Source: Candidatus Thalassarchaeum betae
Lineage (GTDB): Archaea; Thermoplasmatota; Poseidoniia; Poseidoniales; Thalassarchaeaceae
Assembly: GCA_022448665.1 (NCBI GenBank)
Contig: JAKUUO010000045.1
Location: 1 to 5,177, forward strand
Direction of reading: 5' to 3'
Length of the DNA stretch: 5,177 nt
Numbering within the stretch: the first letter of the stretch is position 1; each line of letters begins with the position of its first letter. Below are positions 1 through 5,177 of this stretch, one piece after another. A program made the translations under genes and the position numbers. The notes beneath the pieces are model-generated. The model was not told the DNA's origin, ran no database searches, and saw only the letters and a program-made list of their open reading frames with translations.

Positions 1-495
1 CTCGATGCCGGGCCGGTGAACTCCTCCTACAAGACTCTCAAGACGATGAAGGACAAGATGCTGGCACAACTGGCGCTAGGCCAGCGACTCAGGGCGGTAA
101 GCGCGCAACGCGTGGCCTCGCAAGTCATCGAATCGCATTTCCTGCCCGACTTGCGCGGCAACCTGATGGCTTTCACGAGACAGAAAGTCCGCTGTGTGAA
201 ATGCGCTCACTCCTACCGGAGGGTCCCTCTGGCAGGGAAGTGCATACAGAACATCTCAACCAGCGGAGGGCTGTCCGGGGGGAGGGGCGACGGGAGTACC
301 CTGTGCGGAGGCAATGTCGTTCTGACGGTGTCCGAGGGAGCTGTTCGCAAATACATCGAAATCACCCGCGAGGTCATCGAGAACTACGGCGTTGATGACT
401 ACACCAAGCAACGCGTGGAGTGGATGACAGACAGCGTCGATTCGCTGTTCAACGATGACACGGTCACCGTGATGACGCTGAACGACTTTGTCTAG
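1..495 (+). CDS. polC: D-family DNA polymerase large subunit (DP2), C-terminal fragment
   Basis: This is the last 164 residues of the catalytic large subunit of archaeal replicative polymerase PolD; the gene begins outside the window and is already in frame at base 1. Family-typical stretches are YKTLKTMKDKM (residues 10-20), the SHFLPDLRGNL block before the zinc site, a cysteine cluster starting RCVKC (C65, C68) followed by YRRVPLAGKC (C81), then CGGNVVLTVSEG (C102 onward). The usual second knuckle is C-x2-C; here 20 residues, rich in Gly and Ser, separate C81 from C102, an apparent insertion of about 18 residues. The protein ends in MTLNDFV, which resembles the C-terminal PCNA-binding (PIP-like) tail of DP2 proteins. 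DP2 partners with the exonuclease subunit DP1, which is not seen here. The stop codon overlaps that of the convergent downstream gene. Family assignment is firm; the PIP reading is inference. Confidence 0.95.
   Translation, partial: LDAGPVNSSYKTLKTMKDKMLAQLALGQRLRAVSAQRVASQVIESHFLPDLRGNLMAFTRQKVRCVKCAHSYRRVPLAGKCIQNISTSGGLSGGRGDGSTLCGGNVVLTVSEGAVRKYIEITREVIENYGVDDYTKQRVEWMTDSVDSLFNDDTVTVMTLNDFV
492..495. other. Shared palindromic stop codons (CTAG) of convergent polC and mptE
   Basis: The polC stop TAG occupies 493-495 on the + strand and the mptE stop TAG occupies 494-492 on the - strand, so the two genes overlap by four bases in the self-complementary tetramer CTAG. No room is left for a terminator between them, so each transcript must end inside, or antisense to, the other gene. 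Confidence 0.9.
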
Positions 496-1250
496 TATTC
501 CAGATTCAAGGTCCGCAGGACCTTGTCCATCCACTGCAGTTTGGCCATCTTCGTCTCCGGGTCGGTAATGCCCGACCACCGTCCGACCAAATCAGTCCTC
601 GAGCCCAGCATGGTAATCGAGGCTGCCGGGACCCCCAGCGAGCGGGCGAAGCAGGCGGCGCGATCACCGTCAGAGAAGCCTCCTGGGTTGTGCATACCGG
701 GAATCACGTCCGGGGTCTGGTGGGTTAGCACGAGTGGCGAGGGATTCGGCATCGAGGTTGCGAGTTCTAGCAGCGCACCCCAATCTAGCATGTTGTCGCC
801 GTGCGCGTGCAGTATCACAGGTATCCCGCGTTTGACGGCGGCTGTGGTGCCTTCACCGCCGTCACCATCGCTGACGATGCAGGCCAAGCGCGACCAAGCG
901 CGCTCTGCAGTCGAATCCGGCAGCGTAGAGAGGACCCCTGCAGCGCCGTCAGCCGCGACCAGAAGAATCGGGCGCTCGAGGACACTGAGAACCTCCTCCG
1001 CCTCCACCGCGGCTCCGAGGATGGCGACCTCGGTATCCCTGAGGACCATTCGACGGCGCAGATCAGCCACTGTAGCCGCACGCCGCGGCCGTGTCCACGC
1101 CTCAACGAGAGTCTCCTCAACCGCTGCGAGCAGGGCTTCTGCACTGCGTGCATCGGCGGCCAGCGCCCAATCGAAGTGGGCGCGGACGTCTGATTGGATG
1201 CTCACGAGCTCGGCATCGACCGGGAGCAGGTCAGTGGGCCTGTCTGTCAT
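492..1250 (-). CDS. mptE: 6-hydroxymethyl-7,8-dihydropterin diphosphokinase, MptE-like (DUF115)
   Basis: The predicted 252-residue protein resembles archaeal MptE, which transfers diphosphate from ATP to 6-hydroxymethyl-dihydropterin in the tetrahydromethanopterin/folate branch of pterin synthesis. Visible motifs in order are VAILGAAVEAEE (about 75-86), an ADGAAGVL turn (100-107), CIVSDGDGG (124-132), VILHAHGDN (145-153) and GGFSDGDRA (190-198). The Asp-rich and HAHGDN segments are the family signature and probably hold the metal and diphosphate ligands. The first Asp motif reads SDGDG, whereas I recall S/TDLDG as usual. The ATG at 1250 is chosen because GGAGTGA lies just upstream and the family-like helical N-terminus begins there. 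In-frame ATGs at 1316 and 1343 would add Gly/Ser-rich residues and run into priL. The gene is divergent from priL and convergent with polC. Family call is strong; the exact substrate is inferred. Confidence 0.87.
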   Translation of the reverse strand: MTDRPTDLLPVDAELVSIQSDVRAHFDWALAADARSAEALLAAVEETLVEAWTRPRRAATVADLRRRMVLRDTEVAILGAAVEAEEVLSVLERPILLVAADGAAGVLSTLPDSTAERAWSRLACIVSDGDGGEGTTAAVKRGIPVILHAHGDNMLDWGALLELATSMPNPSPLVLTHQTPDVIPGMHNPGGFSDGDRAACFARSLGVPAASITMLGSRTDLVGRWSGITDPETKMAKLQWMDKVLRTLNLEY

Positions 1251-1314
1251 GTGGTCACTCCAGTGGAAGGGCTCGGTGAGTGTTGAAGAACCCTCGCGGC
1301 CCACTGAGTTACCC
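1251..1314. promoter_or_regulatory. Divergent mptE/priL intergenic region, no clear TATA box
   Basis: These 64 bases separate the chosen starts of two divergent genes and must hold or overlap both promoters. I see no convincing archaeal TATA/BRE element; the stretch is GC-rich, with only a mildly AT-richer patch around 1279-1290. CATG occurs at both edges (1248-1251 and 1314-1317), so each edge offers an in-frame ATG on both strands. Transcription of mptE may start inside the beginning of priL, or the reverse. Confidence 0.4.
1255..1261 (-). promoter_or_regulatory. Ribosome binding site of mptE (GGAGTGA)
   Basis: On the - strand GGAGTGA lies four bases before the ATG at 1250, with the GGAG core seven bases from it. 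It partly matches the archaeal consensus GGAGGTGA and decides the start against the in-frame ATGs at 1316 and 1343. Confidence 0.6.
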
Positions 1315-2487
1315 ATGCCGATGCCGCTAACACTGCCGGACATCGATGACGAGGTACTGCTGGCTCGCTACCCCTTCCTTCCACAGGGCCGTGAACACCG
1401 GCTTCAAGTGCTGCAGGGCAACGGGATCACTGTAGAGGACCTGATCGAAGCACCTTGGCTGGAGGACGCTCGAACCAGAGGCAGGGTGCGTCTGCTTGAG
1501 AGCGTGGAGCATAAGGACGGCGCTGGCATCGCCACCACTGTTGATCTCTCGACAGAAACCGGTCGAATGACCGAGGTCCTGTCGTTCTTCCACGCCATGC
1601 TCGTGGTCTGCGCCTCATTCAACGAGAGGCTGCTCGCGCGCTGGATCGAAGGCGAGGCGACTAGGGGCGACCAACTGTTCGGTATAGACTCGGACAACTT
1701 CGATCTGCTCGCGCACTCTTACCTCTCCGACATACGAGAAGAGAGAAACGGCGCGGAAGGGGATTCATTATACTGGGTGCCGATGGCGGACTTCATCGAG
1801 TTGTGCCCCCGAATATCAGGCAATTACTGGCGCCTATCTAACAGGCCGGTGGTAAGAGGATGGGTGTGCATGAGCCCGGGTGCCGGAGAGGATAGCAGAC
1901 AGCGTACTGCGAGGCTGCTGAAGGAGAGGATACGGGAGGATCTCAACGAGAGTTGTGTCGAGCGCATGGACAAGATGAGTGAGGAGTTCGCCGCTCTATT
2001 TTCGGATCCGGTCGAACGCATCACCGGTCTGCTGTCGGAGCGCGTCCAGGCCGAGATGCCGATGACTGCCGCTGTGCGCGAGGACTGGCCGCCGTGCTTC
2101 GAGTCTGCTGTTTCCGAACTGAACCAAGGTGTCAACGTGAATCACGTCGGACGCGTCTTCCTCGCGGCCTTCTCCAGATCCATCGGCATGTCGCAAGAGC
2201 AGACTTGCTCGTTCTTCGCCAACGCCCCGGACTACAGCGCGGATACTACCTCTTACCAGGTGAATCAGATCTACGAGCGAGAATACACGCCACACGGCTG
2301 CGCCTCGTTGAAAACGAACGCGAGATGTCCCGTCCAGCCCGGTGACGACAGGCTGTGTGACCAAGAATGGTTGACGCATCCTCTGAAGTACATCAGGGCC
2401 AAGCAGCGCAGCCGATATCGGGAGGGCTCGCTATCCGAGGAGGAGCCTGAAGTCGAGTCGAACGAGGACGAGTCGGCCAATTCTTGA
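1315..2487 (+). CDS. priL: DNA primase large subunit PriL
   Basis: This 390-residue protein is the regulatory, iron-sulfur subunit of archaeal/eukaryotic primase, which works with the catalytic PriS (not in the window) to make RNA primers. The N-terminus carries RYPFLPQGRE (18-27), typical of archaeal PriL. The C-terminal Fe-S domain has four candidate cluster cysteines: C261 in WPPCFESAV, C329 in YTPHGCASLKTNARC, C338 at the end of that motif, and C348 in DRLCDQEW, followed by HPLKYIR (355-361). PDYSADTTSYQVNQIY (305-320) is the conserved block before the second cysteine. The tail from about 373 is strongly acidic and probably disordered. The ATG at 1315 is chosen for fit to the family N-terminus, but no ribosome site precedes it. 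A GTG at 1276 behind GGAAGGG is a real alternative and adds 13 residues. The DUF373 gene follows after 43 bases and may be co-transcribed. Confidence 0.94.
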   Translation: MPMPLTLPDIDDEVLLARYPFLPQGREHRLQVLQGNGITVEDLIEAPWLEDARTRGRVRLLESVEHKDGAGIATTVDLSTETGRMTEVLSFFHAMLVVCASFNERLLARWIEGEATRGDQLFGIDSDNFDLLAHSYLSDIREERNGAEGDSLYWVPMADFIELCPRISGNYWRLSNRPVVRGWVCMSPGAGEDSRQRTARLLKERIREDLNESCVERMDKMSEEFAALFSDPVERITGLLSERVQAEMPMTAAVREDWPPCFESAVSELNQGVNVNHVGRVFLAAFSRSIGMSQEQTCSFFANAPDYSADTTSYQVNQIYEREYTPHGCASLKTNARCPVQPGDDRLCDQEWLTHPLKYIRAKQRSRYREGSLSEEEPEVESNEDESANS

Positions 2488-2518
2488 TATGGGCCTGCAT
2501 CCCATCGTGCTTCATATC
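2486..2518. repeat. Inverted repeats and small hairpin between priL and the DUF373 gene
   Basis: Overlapping the priL stop and filling the 43-base spacer are two nested inverted repeats: ATGGG at 2489-2493 pairs with CCCAT at 2501-2505 (7-base loop), and GATATG at 2486-2491 pairs with CATATC at 2513-2518. They are alternative rather than additive, because they share bases. No U-tract follows, so a terminator role is weak; an operator or RNA-processing role is equally possible. Confidence 0.35.
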
Positions 2519-2524
2519 GGATGA
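2519..2524 (+). promoter_or_regulatory. Weak ribosome binding site of the DUF373 gene (GGATGA)
   Basis: GGATGA lies six bases before the ATG at 2531 and is a partial match to the archaeal Shine-Dalgarno consensus. It supports that start, which also fits the family N-terminus. Confidence 0.35.
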
Positions 2525-2530
2525 ATTAGC

Positions 2531-3703
2531 ATGGTTAGAACGCTCGTACTCACGGTTGACCGGGATAATGACCTCGGAGTCAAAGCCGGTATCCGCGGGC
2601 CGGTCATCGGTCGTAAGGCCACCTTGACCGCAGCACTCCGTCTGGGCATCGCTGACCCCGAGGAATCAGACACCAATGCGATCCTCGGGGCTCTGCACCA
2701 CCACGACAGGCTGGTCGAGAACGCGCAGGGCAATGATGAGATCGAAATCGCCCTGCTGACCGGCGACGTCAGGGTCGGTCCACGCAGCGACCGGGCCATA
2801 GCGATGCAGTTGGACGAGGTGATTCAGGAGTTCCAGCCCGACTCGGCTGTCCTGATTACCGATGGGGCCGACGACGAGGCTTCGCTTCCGATCATCACCT
2901 CTAGAGTGCGTGTCGACCACGTCGAGAAAGTCATCGTCAGGCAGTCGAGGGGGATCGAGAGCACTTACTACTACGTCGCCAAGGCGATAGACGATCCGCG
3001 TTGGCGCGCTAAGCTGCTTGTTCCGGTGGCCGTCTTCCTGATGATAATCGGGCTCGGCCTGATTATTCCAGGAGGTGGGGCGCTTATTGGCGCAATGCCG
3101 CTGTTCATCGGCATCTGGTTGCTAGCCAAGGGTCTCGGATGGGAGCAGCAGCTGGAGCGCCTGATGATCGACATGCGGGAGAGCGCCACCGGGGGAATCT
3201 GGTCGTCTCTGCTGTGGGGGCTGTCCATCGTCTCCGTGTTGCTGGCGGTTCTCACTGCGTACCAGGTGTTCTCTGCCACGAGTACCGAGATCGACGGCTA
3301 TGTAGCCTGGCTGGCTCCCTATGAATTCAGCGTTGACTCTGTGAACAGAGACATAGCGGTATGGGCCATTGCAATCAACGAGGCTCTGACGTGGATCGTC
3401 GTCTCGGCGTTCTCCTTCGCCCTTTCGCTGGGTGTCCTGCGGTGGAAGGAGGGGAGCTTTACCGGTCGCAGCGTGCTGCTGCTGGGTCTGGGGGGTGTGG
3501 TGTACACCTTCGCCAAGGCCGCACTGGTGGTCGTACTCGTTGAGATGGGGGGGTCGGACTTCAGCCTCGACTACCAGAGCGTCTCAGACACCTGGGGGAT
3601 GCCGGTGTTCGCAATCATCCTGTATTACCTGCTGAGGACCGCGGTTCAGTCGGTCTCTGATATAGAGGGCGTCGGTGAAGAGAACAAGTTCTGGGGCGTC
3701 TGA
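2531..3703 (+). CDS. DUF373 family integral membrane protein
   Basis: The 390-residue protein matches the archaeal DUF373 family, whose function I do not know. A conserved cytosolic-type domain occupies residues 1-155: LVLTVDRDNDLGVKAG (5-20), GPVIGRKATLTAAL (23-36), IADPEESDTNAILGA (40-54), LLTGDVRVGPRSD (75-87), VLITDGADDEASLPII (107-122) and RQSRGIESTYYYVAKA (137-152). The Asp-rich VDRDND and ITDGADDE strand ends suggest a Rossmann-like fold with metal or nucleotide binding; this is inference. Hydrophobic segments follow at about 162-180, 183-201, 224-248, 275-303, 314-338 and 357-370, giving five or six membrane helices. The charged C-terminus ends in ENKFWGV. No signal peptide precedes the soluble domain. 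The gene follows priL on the same strand, and its TGA stop abuts the convergent zinc-ribbon gene. Confidence 0.9.
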   Translation: MVRTLVLTVDRDNDLGVKAGIRGPVIGRKATLTAALRLGIADPEESDTNAILGALHHHDRLVENAQGNDEIEIALLTGDVRVGPRSDRAIAMQLDEVIQEFQPDSAVLITDGADDEASLPIITSRVRVDHVEKVIVRQSRGIESTYYYVAKAIDDPRWRAKLLVPVAVFLMIIGLGLIIPGGGALIGAMPLFIGIWLLAKGLGWEQQLERLMIDMRESATGGIWSSLLWGLSIVSVLLAVLTAYQVFSATSTEIDGYVAWLAPYEFSVDSVNRDIAVWAIAINEALTWIVVSAFSFALSLGVLRWKEGSFTGRSVLLLGLGGVVYTFAKAALVVVLVEMGGSDFSLDYQSVSDTWGMPVFAIILYYLLRTAVQSVSDIEGVGEENKFWGV

Positions 3704-3706
3704 TCA
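3701..3706. other. Back-to-back stop codons in palindrome TGATCA
   Basis: TGA at 3701-3703 ends the DUF373 gene and TGA at 3706-3704 on the other strand ends the zinc-ribbon gene, leaving zero spacer. This is the second convergent pair in the window with no intergenic base. Confidence 0.9.
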
Positions 3707-4135
3707 CGACTCGAATGTCGTGTCCATCATACACGCGGGGCAGGTCACCCTGATTGGGCGTGCCTCGGGTATCCCCAATGCCGAGTTGCAGTGGGGGCAG
3801 ACGATGGCTTGGGTGGCCCTGGTCTGACGAGCCTGGCCAGAGTGGCTGGGGTCGTACTTGAATCGGTATCTGTGCGAGTCATCGACGAAGTCCGGGGCGC
3901 CTTCCTTAGCCTTGTTCGGCCTCTTGAACTTGGATCTCCGTTGTGGTGCGGCTGTAGGGGCAACGCTGGTTGGTTGATCCTGATTGAATCCGCCGCTCTG
4001 GAAGCTCTCTATCTCGGCCTCGATCTGGTCGACGGTCATCCCCAGATCGCGAGCGGCCTTGTCCACGGCGAGCTTGCGCTCGTAGTCGGAGAGGCCGATG
4101 AAATGCTGTAGAATGGTCGCTGGAATCTTCGCCAT
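3704..4135 (-). CDS. Small zinc-ribbon protein of unknown function
   Basis: I do not recognise this 143-residue protein beyond its fold elements. Residues 1-46 look helical, with LSDYERKLAVDKAARDLGM (15-33) and a second amphipathic stretch TVDQIEAEIESF (34-45), perhaps a small UBA- or helix-turn-helix-like domain or dimer helix. A low-complexity Gln/Pro/Ala linker (50-65) leads into the basic patch RRSKFKRPNKAK (66-77) and an aromatic/basic segment HRYRFKYDPSHSG (88-100). The C-terminus is a clear zinc ribbon, CPHC (113-116) and CPAC (132-135), spaced by 15 residues. This arrangement would suit a nucleic-acid or transcription-associated protein, but that is inference. The ATG at 4135 is chosen because GGAG lies seven bases upstream and the frame further upstream (to 4477) is antisense to nre with no coding character. 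It is divergent from nre and convergent with the DUF373 gene. Confidence 0.8.
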   Translation of the reverse strand: MAKIPATILQHFIGLSDYERKLAVDKAARDLGMTVDQIEAEIESFQSGGFNQDQPTSVAPTAAPQRRSKFKRPNKAKEGAPDFVDDSHRYRFKYDPSHSGQARQTRATQAIVCPHCNSALGIPEARPIRVTCPACMMDTTFES

Positions 4136-4142
4136 GCGCTCG

Positions 4143-4146
4143 CTCC
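4143..4146 (-). promoter_or_regulatory. Ribosome binding site of the zinc-ribbon gene (GGAG)
   Basis: On the - strand GGAG lies seven bases before the ATG at 4135, the same core spacing as at mptE. It selects this start over the longer upstream frame. Confidence 0.55.
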
Positions 4147-4157
4147 GCTTGACCCGA

Positions 4158-4181
4158 GATATCCTACCTCTTTGAATATCG
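4158..4181. promoter_or_regulatory. Candidate divergent promoter of the zinc-ribbon gene and nre
   Basis: This is the AT-richest part of the 104-base divergent intergenic region. It contains the palindrome GATATC (4158-4163) and TTTGAATATC (4171-4180; GATATTCAAA on the other strand), both loosely TATA-like. A box at 4171-4180 would place starts near 4150 on the - strand, giving a leader of about 15 bases for the zinc-ribbon gene, and near 4203 on the + strand, about 37 bases before nre. The match to consensus is poor, so this is a positional suggestion. Confidence 0.3.
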
Positions 4182-4183
4182 AC

Positions 4184-4204
4184 CTGCTCCCGTTCGCGGA
4201 GCAG
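4184..4204. repeat. Perfect 7-bp inverted repeat in the divergent intergenic region
   Basis: CTGCTCC at 4184-4190 and GGAGCAG at 4198-4204 are exact reverse complements separated by seven bases (CGTTCGC). The site lies 36 bases before the nre start, between the candidate TATA element and the ATG. It could be a repressor operator for one or both divergent genes, or a hairpin in the nre leader. Chance occurrence in GC-rich DNA is also possible. Confidence 0.4.
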
Positions 4205-4239
4205 TATCGCTAAGAGCGTTCGATTGTGATTGCACCTCG

Positions 4240-5177
4240 ATGTTCCCGGAATGCATCGAGTGCCGTGGCACTCGTGGGATGTGCGGTATCTCTCCCTGCC
4301 CGCTCCTCGCTGACATCCGGGGCAGGCTGCCAACAGTCGAGGCTGGCTCGGTGAGCGAACTGGTCGGACCGAGCCCGCCCTCGCTGTTCGTGGGGAGATT
4401 CGGCTACCCGAAGGTCCGCACAGGGCCCAGCGCGGCTTGGATCCCCGATGAAGGCGCGGATGCCGCCCCCCTGGCAAGTGGCGACCCAGCTGACCTCTTC
4501 GGAAGGCCGTTGGAGGAGGTCGCCGCGCGCCATGCCAACCTGATCACCGGAGGGAGTACCATGTCAGTGAGCAGCCCGGGCTCACCGGATGCCACGCTCG
4601 AGACGACCCAGCAGATAGCGATGGCAGAGAGCAGCGTAGATGTAGAGTTGGACTTCGCTAGGCCCATCATGGTCGGCGGGAACCCTACATTCGACAGCAT
4701 GAGCACTCCTCTCGGGCCCTCGGGAGAGGTTTTGCGAGCCGAGGTGGTGGGTCATGTCAGCATTCCGCGGAAAGTCGATGCTGTGGTAGATGAGGACGAT
4801 CTGTTGGCCCTCGATGCGATGAGCGAGCTGACCGAGGCCTCGATCGGTGAAGCGCAGATATCACGCCTGCTCTCTTCCGGCCTACTGGGTCGCGAAGGCA
4901 GTAAGAAACTAGTGCCGACCAGATGGAGTATCACAGCCACTGATGATATGCTGAGCAAGCGTCTGTGGGAGAAGGTCAAGGGAAACCCTTCACTGGACAA
5001 GGTGCTGGTTTACGAGGCGACATACCTCGACAATATCTTCCACATCATCCTCACTCCTGGGCTCTGGGCCTTCCACATGCTTGAGGCGTGGACACGTGGC
5101 TCGGTATGGACTGGAACCGGCAAGGTACTGGGGGATTGGGAGGACCTCGAGCCGCGCAGCGAGTACGCACACAGAAT
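4240..5177 (+). CDS. nreA: Nre family DNA repair protein, N-terminal 312 residues (3' truncated)
   Basis: The reading frame is open to the right edge and matches the archaeal Nre (NreA/NreB) family, which acts in repair of DNA damage and interacts with PCNA through a C-terminal motif that lies beyond this window. The N-terminus carries a zinc-type cysteine set C5, C8, C15, C20 in ECIECRGTRGMCGISPCPLL. Then come GPSPPSLFVGRFGYPKV (43-59), a GRPLEEV segment (88-94), GPSGEVLRAE (159-168), SGLLG (213-217) and the family signature KLVPTRWSITATDD (223-236), followed by YLDNIFHIILTPGLWAFHMLEAW, which begins near residue 254. The ATG at 4240 is the first ATG, GTG or TTG after the in-frame stop at 4150-4152, so the start is well constrained although no ribosome site precedes it; translation may be leaderless or weakly led. 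Whether it is NreA or NreB cannot be told from this part. Confidence 0.92.
   Translation, partial: MFPECIECRGTRGMCGISPCPLLADIRGRLPTVEAGSVSELVGPSPPSLFVGRFGYPKVRTGPSAAWIPDEGADAAPLASGDPADLFGRPLEEVAARHANLITGGSTMSVSSPGSPDATLETTQQIAMAESSVDVELDFARPIMVGGNPTFDSMSTPLGPSGEVLRAEVVGHVSIPRKVDAVVDEDDLLALDAMSELTEASIGEAQISRLLSSGLLGREGSKKLVPTRWSITATDDMLSKRLWEKVKGNPSLDKVLVYEATYLDNIFHIILTPGLWAFHMLEAWTRGSVWTGTGKVLGDWEDLEPRSEYAHR

Noticed and set aside
241..306. Mini-intein or intein scar in polC
   Set aside because: The extra segment is only about 18 residues, has no splicing-motif residues such as a terminal His-Asn, and the flanking family sequence is continuous.
256..579. - strand frame of 107 residues opposite the polC end
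   Set aside because: It is antisense to conserved DP2 sequence and overlaps the mptE end out of frame; there is no independent support.
523..1314. Open + strand frame of 264 codons fused upstream of priL, giving an apparent 654-residue protein
   Set aside because: It is antisense to the well-supported mptE-like gene and is Ser/Arg/Ala-rich low-complexity sequence. The PriL family N-terminus begins near 1315, so this is a shadow of GC-rich coding on the other strand.
4168..4212. Short + strand peptide-like frame ending at TAA 4210-4212, across the inverted repeat
   Set aside because: It has no start codon with a ribosome site, and no family resemblance; it is more likely leader DNA.
4136..4477. 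N-terminal extension of the zinc-ribbon frame (about 114 extra residues)
   Set aside because: Composition is Arg/Pro/Gly/Cys-rich as expected for antisense, most of it lies opposite conserved nre coding, and a ribosome site marks the ATG at 4135.
4549..4563. Strong GGAGGGAG followed by ATG at 4561 as the start of nre
   Set aside because: The zinc cysteines and GPSPPSLFVGRFGYPKV, both family signatures, lie upstream in the same frame, so the ATG at 4561 is internal. Secondary internal initiation cannot be excluded.
4210..4706. Overlapping - strand frames of about 100 residues opposite nre
   Set aside because: No recognisable motif, antisense to conserved Nre residues, and no ribosome site supports them.

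Overview
The window is a compact archaeal chromosome segment. Four of its six genes belong to families that are archaeal or archaeal/eukaryotic: the large subunit of D-family DNA polymerase, the large primase subunit PriL, a DUF373 membrane protein and an Nre-type DNA repair protein. A fifth is an archaeal-type pterin diphosphokinase (MptE-like) and the sixth is an unrecognised zinc-ribbon protein. PolD excludes most Crenarchaeota. The GC-rich coding, very tight packing and style of the proteins suggest a euryarchaeon of the Thermoplasmatota / marine group II-III (Poseidoniia) type. That placement is inference from protein features, not a measured phylogeny.

Layout, left to right. The 3' end of polC (PolD large subunit, + strand, 1-495) converges on an mptE-like gene (- strand, 492-1250), and their two TAG stops share the palindrome CTAG. 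mptE is divergent from priL (+, 1315-2487). After a 43-bp spacer containing a small hairpin comes the DUF373 membrane protein (+, 2531-3703). It converges on a small zinc-ribbon protein (-, 3704-4135) with no spacer: the two TGA stops abut in the palindrome TGATCA. The zinc-ribbon gene is divergent from an Nre repair gene (+, from 4240, running off the right edge). Their 104-bp intergenic region holds an AT-richer block and a perfect 7-bp inverted repeat.

Functionally this is a replication/repair neighbourhood: polymerase subunit, primase subunit and a repair factor whose family binds PCNA. It is interleaved with one pterin cofactor gene, one membrane protein of unknown function and one uncharacterised zinc protein. 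I see no mobile element, CRISPR array, tRNA or rRNA, and no gene-free stretch above 300 bases. The most interesting points are an expanded C-terminal zinc knuckle in PolD (C-x20-C where C-x2-C is usual), the uncharacterised zinc-ribbon protein, the inverted repeat between it and nre, and the unknown DUF373 protein directly behind priL. I do not see a clearly new multi-gene system.
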